DNA from: Membranipora membranacea | Lineage: Eukaryota; Bryozoa; Gymnolaemata; Cheilostomatida; Membraniporidae | Length of the DNA: 64,000 nucleotides | Assembly: GCA_914767715.1 (NCBI GenBank) | Contig: OU612074.1 | Span: forward strand, 16,170,062-16,234,061 | Direction of reading: 5' to 3' | In this document: piece after piece, positions 52,081 to 61,027 of the stretch | Layout: each line of letters opens with the position of its first letter | How positions within the stretch are numbered: position 1 is the first letter of the stretch | Position numbers and translations under genes: made by a program | Notes under the pieces: model-generated | Databases searched by the model: none | What the model was told of the DNA's origin: nothing | Seen by the model: only the letters and a program-made list of their open reading frames with translations

Positions 52081-55000
52081 CTGACAATTATTAATTTTCA
52101 ATGGTTTTGTTATCATTGAGTTTTGTATTAAGATTGAGTATAAGGTAAAATATAGGACAAAAATTTCTTCCTACAACATCACCTTTACTGCAAATGTTGC
52201 TGTAAATTTCCTCTGCTATTGATTAAGGAATAATAGCATGTTATAAAATGAAAAGAAGTAGGGGTTCTTAGAAGTAAGTAGGGTAGCACAGCCCCCTGAC
52301 TAACCTCTGCTTCTATCCCCTATGTAATAAATTTGAATCAAGCATCACACAATGAATCAATGGGATCGTGAGGTATATTAACTATTTAGGTAGCTTCTGT
52401 CATTATAATCACTAAAAGCCCACACTGTAAAGTGATGCAACCTGATTTAACTCGTTACTTTGTTAGACACAAGAATCTGTTCTCTTGTCATACTTCTTAT
52501 TATTAAAACACGTCGAAGTCAGAACCAGCTCAGCGTACGCTCCTGCCTCAGTCTTAGTTGGATAAACCACCCTGTTGAATCATAGAAAGAGAGAAAAGTC
52601 TGGATCTGCTCAGTTTGTCTCTATATTACTCCCTTCAGTTAGATAAAGAAAAAAAGATCTGAGACTGGCCACAGCAAGTATCATTAACTGGGGTTCCATA
52701 AGGATCCATTACCGCAGATAATTACAAGTATGATTAAAACAAACCTCGGCTAAATAAAATCACTCACGGTGGTATCCTAGTGATGACAAGCATAGTCAGA
52801 ATTGGGTATTTGCTCTCTTCAAGGAGGTTTCCTGTTAGTCTCTGCTTCAGTCCTACGGGGATTTCTGTAACTGTTCCGTCAAATGTGACATCAGTAGACC
52901 AGGTTACTGTCAGAGTGTCATTCTCACAGCTCAGCTTAGCCTGAGAACCAACCTTAGGTCTGCAGTCTACAAATAATATTATAACAATGTCAGGAGGGCA
53001 CTAAGCGTACATAGATACATATCAAAGAAGTTAGCGATGACATTAGAATACATTCATTAGCATATCATATTTATTATTTATTGTTTGCTCTGTTTGTATT
53101 ATCTGGCAAATTGAAGGAAGTGTGATGGGGAAAGATAAATTCAGTATTTATAATTTCCTGTTAATCATTAATACTGTGAAACTCAAATCATGAACATGTC
53201 AAAGCACTTACTGTGTTGACATATTTTCTTTATCTGGTTGACATTGCTATTAGCGAGGCTTGTTAGAGTGGCGAAGGCAACCTTATCAGTCAGCACTGTA
53301 CACTCAATGTCATACTCAGCAACCAGTTCTATCCGTCTCAGCAATAAGTAATCTAACATGTCATTAAATTTATAAGTGATAACAGGTATTAAACTACTGC
53401 AAATGTTGAGTTCATCATCTTACTCAGTATCTGCACAATTTTGACTGAATAGTTTCAAACATGAGAGAATGAGTTGACTTGTCGTCGAAACTTAACCTAC
53501 ATAGAGAGCCCAATAGGGCAAGGATTAATGAATATAGCAAACATTGTGAGTTAAACTAAGTTAATGAAAATCATATTCTGTACCTTTGATCTCTACTTTC
53601 AGTGAGCAGTTTCCATTATCTCTATATATGTGATAGTTGTAGACCCCAATAGGTAGTTCTAGTCGATGTACGGCGCCATCTAGTGTGAGATCAAGTGCTG
53701 ATAACCCAGTAGAGGCAGAAACAACTCCTCTGATTTCTTCCGGACACTCATTGGATTTGGAGGTTGTGCCTGTTTAATCAAAAAAAGATGTTATTGTTAA
53801 AAAATTCAACTCGCTAGATTACAGAGAGTTGCTCAAATTATCTGTCAAATAAAAATAAATTGATTGAAAATCTACAGTAACCTTCCAGAGGCTTTGAACT
53901 ATGCAAGCTCAGCTTAACAAACGATAATACCATAAGAGTGGGTTCATAGCACCGGTTGAAGGCTATGAGTATGTTATGTTTTGTGTACAACAAGGTATTA
54001 AATTGACAAGCTCAAATTAGCAATGAATCATTCATAATTATACTCACCATTTTTTATGACTTTAATAGTTATAGTACAGATGTCTTCATAAATCACATGA
54101 GTTCCGACAGCTAAACTTGTGTTTACACTTGGAGTAACCTTGAATAATGCTCGCTCCTCTTCAGATTTCACAAACAGAGTCATGTTTCTGTCCTGGCAAG
54201 GCACTCTAGTGGTAGTTCCTACAGAGTAAAATAAAAATGCATCATTTGTGTGACTTTATTGTTTATAGTGGGCGCAGTGCGAATAATATCTACTAGTAAT
54301 ATTTTCAATGGGGTGTGGAATTTGAGATTATGTGCTTTTGTACCAGGTAGGATTGTCGGATCGAGAAAGATCACGACAGTTCACTGCTGGCAGAGTTCAT
54401 ATGAGATTTCTTTACAATACTGAATGCAGTTTTTCGGCAGTTTGATGATTTTATTACTGAACTACACCCTGGGGCAAATGCCCCAGGCAACTGATAAATT
54501 GCAACGCCAAGTTGTAACTGAATCTTCAGAGCAAAAACCCCTGTTCTTTATACTGACCTGTATAAATAGGTCGTAAAAATAGAAACAGGTGGGATGATAC
54601 GTCATTATATTGATGGCCAACCTCCGCATTTAGATGGTAATTAAATGTGCAAAAAATGGAAGTAAATGCTGAAGAGTATAACAATTAATCAGATTAGGAC
54701 CATGGCAACCATGACAGTGCAATATACAATGCCTAACTTCATGTAGAGTCATGCACCTAGGCGTGTCACATACAGTGTATGTGACACATGCACCCCTCTG
54801 GTTGCGATCGTCCACGATCGCTTTAACTGGTTCAAAAAACATTATAGCTTATGTCACACAAGGATAATCATTGCAATATAAAATTTAAAACCTCAAAATC
54901 TCCTGAAATACAAACAAATCAAAAATGTCATGCATAAAAGACGGTCATAACAAAATCATGACATTCCCTTCCAAGGCTGAAGAACCTTAACAACTGCTTC

Positions 55001-58000
55001 AGGTCCATTAACAAAAAAAATATATCCCACTTTCCTCTCAACTCTAGATCTAAGAACCTAAGCTTTGCTTAGATTACAGGACAGACGAAGGTATAAAATC
55101 CATGAAATATTATAATGCTGCTTTCCTGCACAACTATCATTAAAAAATCGGCATCGCAGGAAATTCAAACGATAAATATATAAATTACATGATCAAGGTT
55201 GTGTCGATGGTAATAATATCAAATAATTCATTACGTCCTAACTAATACAGTGACCATATTATTTTGTGCTGATCCTTGCACTAATACTGCTGCTATATTA
55301 AGATCAGTTGCCAGTTGGTTGTAGTCAGCTGCGTTCCATAATCTTTTATTCTTAGCGGATCTTAGGTTACGGTTGCCTAATGTTTTTATTGAAGTTTTTC
55401 TATTTTTTTGAGTTACAGTGTTCACACCACCAGAGTAGTTTGTCTGCTGTTGTAGACTGAGACTGAATAGAACTGGTTGAATAAAATCAGGAAATTGCAG
55501 AGGTACCTTGTCAGTTGGTGAATCATGAGCAGAAGATCAAATGTCATCACTAGTATATCAGCTTCCATATGTTTTGTCTCTACATCATCTAAAAAGTCCG
55601 TGTCCATTTCTCCTTATAGTAATGTAGACGATGTAGACACATATGGTTCCATTATACTGCTTGCATTAGATCATCTACTCCAAAGACATTTTCCTCCAAG
55701 TCCACAATCTCCATCCTCTTTCTTGTATATTCAACGCTATCAGTCTCATCATCTGAAGGTGTGAAGTTCTCTCCTCACTCGGTTGGGCACCAATTGTCGG
55801 ATCGAGAAAGATCACGACAGTTCACTGCTGGCAGAGTTCATATGAGATTTCTTTACAATACTGAATGCAGTTTTTCGGCAGTTTGATGATTTTATTACTG
55901 AACTACACCCTGGGGCAAATGCCCCAGGCAACTGATAAATTGCAACGCCAAGTTGTAACTGAATCTTCAGAGCAAAAACCCCTGTTCTTTATACTGACCT
56001 GTATAAATAGGTCGTAAAAATAGAAACAGGTGGGATGATACGTCATTATATTGATGGCCAACCTCCGCATTTAGATGGTAATTAAATGTGCAAAAAATGG
56101 AAGTAAATGCTGAAGAGTATAACAATTAATCAGATTAGGACCATGGCAACCATGACAGTGCAATATACAATGCCTAACTTCATGTAGAGTCATGCACCTA
56201 AGCGTGTCACATACAGTGTATGTGACAGGATTATGATAACAATATCAATTTAGTCTGTATCTGACCTTCAATGAACGGCAAGGTATTAAATTGACAAGCT
56301 CAAATTAGCAATGAATTATTCATAATCATACTCACCATTATTTATGACTATAACATTTATAGTACAGTTGTCTTCATAAATCACATGAGTTCCGACAGCT
56401 AAACTTGTATTTACACTTGGTGTCACCTCAACTAATGCTCGCTCCTTTTCAGATGTCACAAACAGTGTCATGTTTCTGTCCTGACAAGGCACCCTAGTAG
56501 TAGTTCCTACAGTTCAAATAAATATTAATTATTTCTGTGAGGATACTATTCAATATTATAGGAGAACAAATAGTGTCTGGTAGATATACATTTAGTTTGG
56601 GTCCTGAGTTTAGGTACTTGTGAACCAACTATTTGAGGTGGTATCATTCATTCAACGGGCAGCAAGGTATTTTAATGGATAGCTTCAATTAATTGGCAAT
56701 CAATCATTTATATTTATACCCACCGTTATTAATGACTACAATGTTTATAGTACAGTAGCTTATATGGATCACGTGTCTACCCACAGCAAATTCAGTCTGT
56801 ATATCAGGAGTTATATCCACTTGTGCCTTCTCCTCGTCGGATGTCACATAGAGAGTCAAGTTTCTGTCCTGACAAAGTGTTTCGGCAGTAGTTATATGGG
56901 TAGTAGTTGATGGTGTGGTAGTTGTAGGTAGTATTGGCATAGTTTTCGGTTTCAGATCTAAGAAATAAACGAGTTTGATTTGGTTGGGTTGGTTTGAACA
57001 CCTCATTCAAATAAAACAAAAATGTGGTGAAGTAGGAATTTAATATGCTCCATCCACCGATGACTGCACTGCTAGCCTTAAAAAGGTCAGTCACATATGG
57101 AGGTATCAAAAATTCACCATATACTACTCTGCTTTATGATTTAATTATTTCCCATCTCCTTTTATGGAGTTATCTTTTCATGTGATGCAATGAGATTAAT
57201 CTTATCGAATATCTACTATTTATAGAAAACATCTATTTTCCTCTAACATGATTATCAGGCAGGGATAGGTAAAGTAATAGAAATGACCAGCATGTACTTA
57301 CCTATAAAATCAACTTGAGATAGCAATGTATATATAGTGTACTCACATATGAACTGCTGGATCCTCTTCTCTTTTCCGACGTAAAGAGAGTTATTTGTGA
57401 TGAGTAGAGAGTAGGGGCCGTACAGACATCCTGAGCAGAGATCCAGTGTGGATACTCTGTCTGAGTTCATGTCTACGAGTCGGAACTTGTTATTGGGCGT
57501 GTCAGCCACAAGCAGTGTCCGATGACCTATGAATACAAGGCCTTGTGGGAAGCGGAATAGAGAGTTTAGTAGAGTGCTGTCTGTGTATCCTAAGTTCCCT
57601 GGTGACCCTGAGATCAGTGTTATTATCTTCTCTCTGTATGTGATACGGTAGAGAGCGTGACGCGCTGCTATGACATACAGATCCCCGTTGCCATCCTGTG
57701 TCAGCTCAAACATATACTGGAGTCGGTCGGACTTAACGAAAGTACCTAAAGAGGCTGAGCTTACATCGACTGTCCTTACGGCATTGTTACTGAAATCAGT
57801 GACGAGAAGCTGGTCGACATTATTATTGTCTCTTATTACAAACCTGGGACCATCGAACTTACCGGGATGACCGTCTGTGTCTCCGTACGACCGACACTGT
57901 CCAGAGAAGACGGAGGTGAGGCCTGTGTGACGGTTAATCTCTCTCAGACAGTTATTACTATAGTCAGCTACAACCACACGTTTATCTGTAATCTGTGTGA

Positions 58001-59917
58001 ATCCTCCGATATCAGAGAACCGAGCCTCAGTTCCTCTCCCCTCTCTGTATCCCCACTCGGTAGCGTTCCCGGCTATGGTCGTAGATGTTTTACCATCGCT
58101 GGTCGTCAGTGAGTGCCATTCATTGTACAGGATGTGACCGGGTTTGAAGAGATCTTTTTCCATGTGATAAACATAGTAATTGGTGGTGGCGAAGTTTGTA
58201 GCTGTAGATCTCTCTAATCTGTAAGATTAATATTGTTATGTAAATGGACGATGTTGGTTAATTTCATCGTATTAGGTAAATTCGCGACCTTGGTATATAT
58301 ATTAAATAATCAATAAATAATCAATGGAAATCCCATTTTCATTGGAAAATCCAACTTGAATTAAAGTTGTCTCCCTATTATCAATGAGGAGATAATTCTA
58401 AGTTTCATGACATGAAACTTAGAATTATCTCCTCATTGGTGATAGGGAGACAACTTGAATTCAAGTTGGATTCAGTTGGATTTTCCAATGAAAATGGGAT
58501 TTCCATTGATTATTTATTGATTATTTAATATATATACCAAGGTCGCGAATTTACCTATTAAAGGGCAACCAAGGTTTCGCAGCAATGCGTTAATGGGTAG
58601 CAAATAATGTGCTGGGCAGCATCAGCTTTGTGCATTACGCGATGCAAAACTCAAAGTAGTTGCTGACTCTAAGCTGGGTAACACTTCAGTTTATGGGAGG
58701 TTCCAAGACTTTGCTGTAATAACTATAGAGCACAGGCTAAATAATAACAGGAACAGGAAACTGCTATGTTGTATTCTCTTTTAGCTGAGTTTGAGTACCT
58801 GATTGAAGAAATGTTTCACAAGAATTCTGGCTGAATAATCATCCGAATTATATTTTGTCTTTTTCCTCATGCAGAAGGTGCAATCTGCTATTAATCAATG
58901 GCCATCAATGAGAAGTTGTTTGAAACCTTGGTTGCCCTTTAACACAGTAATTATTGAACAAAAATACCACAGATATTGCAAATGCAATATTTAAAATTTA
59001 TAATTTAAATGAAGTGTAATTTTCGTATTTTAAGTATTCATGTGCTGGTGGGTGAATCAAATATATCAGAATTATTAATCTTTCCCAAAATTGATTCAGA
59101 TGGATAATTGTGTTTTTTATCAACCAATTAAATTTAAATGCAGACACCAAAATGTATAATATTTTACACACGGCTTTTGTTCACAGTAAATTTCAGTTAT
59201 TTGGAGTTGTCTCAAGTTATACATCATCAGGAGGCAATACACAAAATTTCAATTGAGCGACCTAAATTCAAAATCTTGAGTAAAACAGATATTTGCTTCA
59301 ATTAATCAACAAAAATGTTTGCAATGTATAAATTACAAAAAAGTAACAGTTTGTACCATAAGTAATGTGTAATATCACAAATCACAAGAAGGAATGAAAC
59401 GATCAAATGATTAGTTCACTGTACATTGCCTACCCTGAATCTGATGTTTTCACTAAAGGATATTCTAGCATAGAACTCAGAAGGTTTTCAAACCCCTATT
59501 TATTATCAAAATGACCTGGATAGGTAGATCAAAATCACATCAATGGAAAGTGACTCACCGATCAACTAGAGACTGTGTATCCTGATCCATACACCACACA
59601 GTATTTAGTATCACACAACATAACACCTGTCAAAACAATGATGGTATTAATTAAATTTGTTACAAGAGAAACTACAAAGGTACTTTAGGTTTGGGGGAGG
59701 GGACATCACCCATATAAAGGGAGTACCGAGTCCCCAGTGAGACCCTCTGAGCATTCATCCTGTAGATGTTATGTCTGGGTTAAAGCAAGCCATGCTTGTT
59801 TTCTCCTGTGCTATAACTACGTCTTTTTTTCAAAGATATCACTTATCGATTTTGAGGTAATAGTTGAATCGAAATTCTTAGTGTACTTACAAGGAAAAGT
59901 GTCAGTCTCAGCTCCAT
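51846..59917 (-). CDS. Secreted NHL beta-propeller protein with HYR-like repeats, ten coding exons
   Basis: I reconstructed this from splice signals. Coding exons, 5' to 3', are 59917-59891, 59626-59559, 58218-57347, 56957-56724, 56506-56336, 54218-54048, 53769-53584, 53352-53212, 52966-52768 and, tentatively, 52080-51846. All junction phases agree and the sum is 2,304 bp (767 residues plus stop). Residues 1-21 form a signal peptide (MELRLTLFL, then a Val/Leu/Cys-rich core). About 75-322 is an NHL-type beta-propeller with about five visible blades. About 325-345 is a Thr/Pro-rich, probably O-glycosylated linker. About 345-690 holds Cys-containing beta-sandwich-like repeats encoded one per phase 1-1 exon and ending in VGTHVIY..C.I.V, reminiscent of shortened HYR modules. 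The protein is expected to be extracellular. No catalytic motif is seen, and binding or adhesion is inference. I know no gene symbol. The ORF frames antisense to exon 3 are shadows. Confidence 0.8.
52768..52966 (-). CDS. NHL gene exon 9 (beta-sandwich-like module)
   Basis: 199 bp, phase 1 in and phase 2 out, acceptor ATTATTTGTAG, donor GTGAGT. The product begins NCRPKVGSQAKLSCENDTL and contains FDGTVTEIPVGLKQRL, which parallels the DGAVHRLELPIG stretch of exon 7. GSQAKLSC..DTLTVTW could also be read as an Ig-like strand pair, so the fold assignment is open. Confidence 0.7.
53212..53352 (-). CDS. NHL gene exon 8
   Basis: 141 bp, phase 1-1. The acceptor GACATGTTAG is the only one near that keeps phase 1 and avoids a stop; the donor is GTAAGT. 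It encodes DYLLLRRIELVAEYDIECTV and then an Ala/Asn/Lys-rich segment ending KKICQH. It carries two cysteines but no obvious HYR-like signature. The 5' boundary is the least certain of the internal exons. Confidence 0.6.
53584..53769 (-). CDS. NHL gene exon 7 (fourth, diverged repeat)
   Basis: 186 bp, phase 1-1, acceptor TGATTAAACAG, donor GTACAG. The module is more diverged: CPEEI at the start, LDLTLDGAVHRLELPIGVYN in the middle and NCSLKVEIK at the end. The spacing of the two cysteines and the P-(V/I)-G turn are kept. Confidence 0.75.
54048..54218 (-). CDS. NHL gene exon 6 (third HYR-like repeat)
   Basis: 171 bp, phase 1-1, acceptor CTCTGTAG, donor GTGAGT. Module CQDRNMTLFVKSEEE ... LAVGTHVIYEDICTITIKV. 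I count about 17 nucleotide differences from exon 5, most of them changing amino acids in the C-terminal third. Confidence 0.85.
54354..54786 (-). repeat. 3' LTR (relative to element orientation)
   Basis: 433 bp. Contains two strong hairpins: CCTGGGGCA/TGCCCCAGG around position 54475, and TGTCACATACA-G-TGTATGTGACA at 54764-54786, forming the terminus itself. Confidence 0.92.
55795..56227 (-). repeat. 5' LTR (relative to element orientation)
   Basis: 433 bp, one visible substitution from its partner. TATAAATAG on the plus strand near 56003 and the terminal perfect palindrome are both retained. Confidence 0.92.
56336..56506 (-). CDS. NHL gene exon 5 (second HYR-like repeat)
   Basis: 171 bp (57 codons), phase 1-1, acceptor CTGTAG, donor GTGAGT. 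Module CQDRNMTLFVTSEKE ... LAVGTHVIYEDNCTINVIV. Nearly identical in length and sequence to exon 6, including flanking intron (shared GGTATTAAATTGACAAGCTC downstream of both), so the two arose by a fairly recent exon duplication. Confidence 0.85.
56724..56957 (-). CDS. NHL gene exon 4 (Thr-rich linker and first HYR-like repeat)
   Basis: 234 bp, phase 1-1. The acceptor is TTTATTTCTTAG and the donor GTGGGT. It encodes a linker with runs of Thr, Pro and Ser followed by a module of about 50 residues: CQDRNLTLYVTS at its start, AVGRHVIHI in the middle and CTINIVVINN at its end. The module aligns residue for residue with those of exons 5 and 6. Confidence 0.8.
57347..58218 (-). CDS. NHL gene exon 3 (beta-propeller domain)
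   Basis: 872 bp from a TTAATCTTACAG acceptor to a GTGAGT donor. Reading continues upstream of the internal Met at 58163 to the acceptor, so that Met is not the true start. The repeated pattern is a small hydrophobic strand, then VVADYSNN..R or LLVADTPNN..RLVD, typical of NHL blades: residues near 103-137, 150-195, 198-250, 255-292 and 295-322. IAG..G.R.G..A.F at about 80-100 is the usual first-blade lead-in of NHL propellers. Blade 3 (DGNGDLYVIAARHALYRI) is the least canonical. An LCSGC motif suggests a disulfide. Confidence 0.85.
58273..58557. mobile_element. 285-bp near-perfect palindrome (foldback MITE) in intron 2
   Basis: The left arm from TAGGTAAATTCGCG (58273) to 58409 and the right arm from 58411 to CGCGAATTTACCTA (58557) are reverse complements around a single central A at 58410. 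I see only a few mismatches and a 10-bp internal duplication in the right arm (GTTGGATTCAGTTGGATT). The ends include TA on both sides, compatible with a TA target duplication of Tc1/mariner-type elements, but symmetry makes this ambiguous. Confidence 0.85.
58558..58942. mobile_element. 385-bp TTAA-ended MITE
   Basis: TTAAAGGGCAACCAAGGTTT... at 58558-58578 is the perfect 21-bp reverse complement of 58922-58942. Both ends are TTAA, the target of piggyBac-type transposases, so this may be a piggyBac-related MITE. However, TTAA could equally be part of the inverted repeat. No coding capacity. It begins directly after the foldback element. Confidence 0.7.
58943..59558. other. Remainder of intron 2, no feature seen
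   Basis: A/T-rich sequence between the MITE and exon 2. I find no splice-consistent exon, repeat or RNA gene. Confidence 0.5.
59559..59626 (-). CDS. NHL gene exon 2 (rest of signal peptide)
   Basis: 68 bp between a TTTTGACAG acceptor and a GTGAGT donor. It begins VLCCVILNTVWC, which completes the hydrophobic core, with likely cleavage after this Cys or nearby, and continues MDQDTQSLVD. It ends in phase 2 (CG), and the first base of exon 3 completes Arg. Confidence 0.8.
59891..59917 (-). CDS. NHL gene exon 1 (start codon and first half of signal peptide)
   Basis: Nine codons, MELRLTLFL, then a perfect GTAAGT donor (59890-59885). The ATG at 59917-59915 is chosen because it is the only Met that joins in phase 0 to exon 2 and completes a hydrophobic signal sequence. 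The exon is too short to be found by ORF length. Confidence 0.8.
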
Positions 59918-60050
59918 GATTCTTGACAGGCCAAATATTTTCACGTAAATATAGTAGTAGTTGCTCTACACCTCTAGTCTCTCCTAAGTACGGTAAGCGG
60001 ATACTGGCAGCGAACATAAACCCGCTGCAGAGGTATTTAGCTAGCGGCAA

Positions 60051-60060
60051 CTATATTTAA
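60051..60060 (-). promoter_or_regulatory. Candidate TATA box of the NHL gene
   Basis: On the minus strand TTAAATATAG lies about 135 bp upstream of the start codon at 59917, a plausible distance with a short 5' UTR. Inverted GATA motifs sit 34-220 bp further upstream. Transcript data are lacking, so this is positional inference. Confidence 0.3.
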
Positions 60061-60093
60061 CCATGCCAGTTATCTTTTAGGCGCGTCAAGCTT

Positions 60094-60164
60094 CAGATAA
60101 GAGAGCCAAGTAAACCTTTCTCTGCTTGGTACTGAATACTGTTGACATAGGAATCTCTTATCAG
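60094..60164. repeat. Inverted GATA-motif pair 6, upstream of the NHL gene
   Basis: CAGATAAGAG (60094-60103) faces CTCTTATCAG (60155-60164). The intervening CTTTCTCTGCTTGGTACTGA matches the spacer of pairs 2 and 4. It lies about 180-250 bp upstream of the start codon. Confidence 0.55.
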
Positions 60165-60271
60165 TGTAAACATTTGAAGGTAGCTATATTGGACAAAATC
60201 ATGTATCCTGTTTTAACAAAGTCACCAATATTGAACCAGGGTACCAGGGTACTGCTGTGTGCGTCAGAGAC

Positions 60272-60280
60272 CTGATAAGA
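60272..60280. repeat. Half of GATA-motif pair 7, interrupted by a MITE
   Basis: CTGATAAGA with the usual GCGTCA upstream and CTTTCACTGCTC downstream. The element is split at this point by the hAT-like insertion, and its continuation (AGTACTCATCATG) resumes at 61028. Confidence 0.5.
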
Positions 60281-60305
60281 AGGACAAGTGAAACTTTCAC
60301 TGCTC

Positions 60306-61019
60306 CATGGGCGTCAGAAGGGGTGCTCAGGGTGCTCAAGTGAGCACCCCTTGGGAGGTTTAAATTTTTTTTTTAACAATTGGAGTTGTTTATCCTTGTC
60401 AGTGTCAGAGTAACTCATTGTAGCCAATGACTGGGCCAATCATTTTGCCCTGCTGTTGTTGTTGCCCAATCAACATAAATTCTTAATATTGGGCTGGGTA
60501 ATCGATTCCTTTTCCAGGCTACACAGCAGAAAACTGGAGCTGGGTACGATTGTACCATTCTGCAACGTCAATGACTAATAATCGATCAAATAAGGCCTAA
60601 TAAATAATGGTCTTGCAGGTGCAAGAATGCTCTATGTATTTAGTATTTACTGGTAGTTCACTCAGTACTCTTTGGTCTGTTTTTAATCCAACCATTTTTT
60701 AAATTTGTTCACGAATAAACTATCTAACAAGGCTACTACCAGGGAACTCAGTGTTTCTCTTATCGCTAGAACTTTCAATCGGGGCCCGGACAAGAGGCTG
60801 TTGCTGTTAAATATTTTTGGTATCATGCTTGGTGTTGCCCATCCATAAAAGTTGGCTGGTATGTACCAGAATGTCTCTTTTTGGGTCTCAAATTTCAAAA
60901 AAATTCCGTCGGCGAGAGGGGGCTTGGGCGCCCCTCCCGCACCCTCCCCGCTTACACATGCCACTAACTACTCCACAGCTAAAAGGAGAACCCCTTGGTA
61001 AATCCTTCTGACTCCCATG
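60306..61019. mobile_element. hAT-like non-autonomous DNA transposon (714 bp)
   Basis: Terminal inverted repeats CATGGGCGTCAGAAGG (60306-60321) and the complement of CATGGGAGTCAGAAGG (61004-61019) match at 15 of 16 positions. An exact 8-bp target duplication CACTGCTC flanks the element (60298-60305 and 61020-61027), as expected for the hAT superfamily. Subterminal arms AAGGGGTGCTC (60318-60328) and GAGCACCCCTT (60342-60352) form a hairpin. A 93-codon minus-strand frame at 60964-60683 does not resemble a transposase and is probably chance. Confidence 0.88.
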
Positions 61020-61027
61020 CACTGCTC

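Larger units (their letters stand above)
54354..56227 (-). mobile_element. Young non-autonomous LTR retrotransposon in intron 5
   Basis: Two 433-bp direct repeats (54354-54786 and 55795-56227) begin TGTCGGATC and end GTATGTGACA on the plus strand. They differ at one base that I can find (CACCTAGGCG against CACCTAAGCG). GGAT flanks both sides (54350-54353 and 56228-56231) as a 4-bp target duplication. Read on the minus strand, the 5' LTR is followed after 2 bases by TGGTGCCCAACCGAGTG, a good tRNA primer-binding site, and AGAGGGGTG precedes the 3' LTR as a polypurine tract. The 1,008-bp interior has only short frames with no recognisable gag, protease, RT or integrase. It lies in the same orientation as the host gene. 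Removing it leaves a 239-bp intron like its neighbours. Confidence 0.92.

Noticed and set aside
54630-55764. Small frames in the LTR element as gag remnants
   Set aside because: None shows a zinc knuckle or capsid-like pattern, so the interior is treated as non-coding.
56804-57109. 101-codon minus-strand frame overlapping exon 4
   Set aside because: Out of phase with the spliced gene, it reads through the exon 4 acceptor. The exon 4 frame carries the repeat homology.
57670-58112. Two plus-strand frames over exon 3
   Set aside because: Antisense shadows of the NHL propeller exon.
57255-58163. Exon 3 as a stand-alone 302-residue single-exon gene
   Set aside because: The frame stays open upstream of its Met to a splice acceptor that joins in phase to a signal-peptide exon, and a GTGAGT donor at 57346 precedes its stop. 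Its last 30 codons are intron.
60683-60964. 93-codon minus-strand frame as a hAT transposase
   Set aside because: No transposase motif is seen, the length is far too short, and it lies within a 714-bp element.
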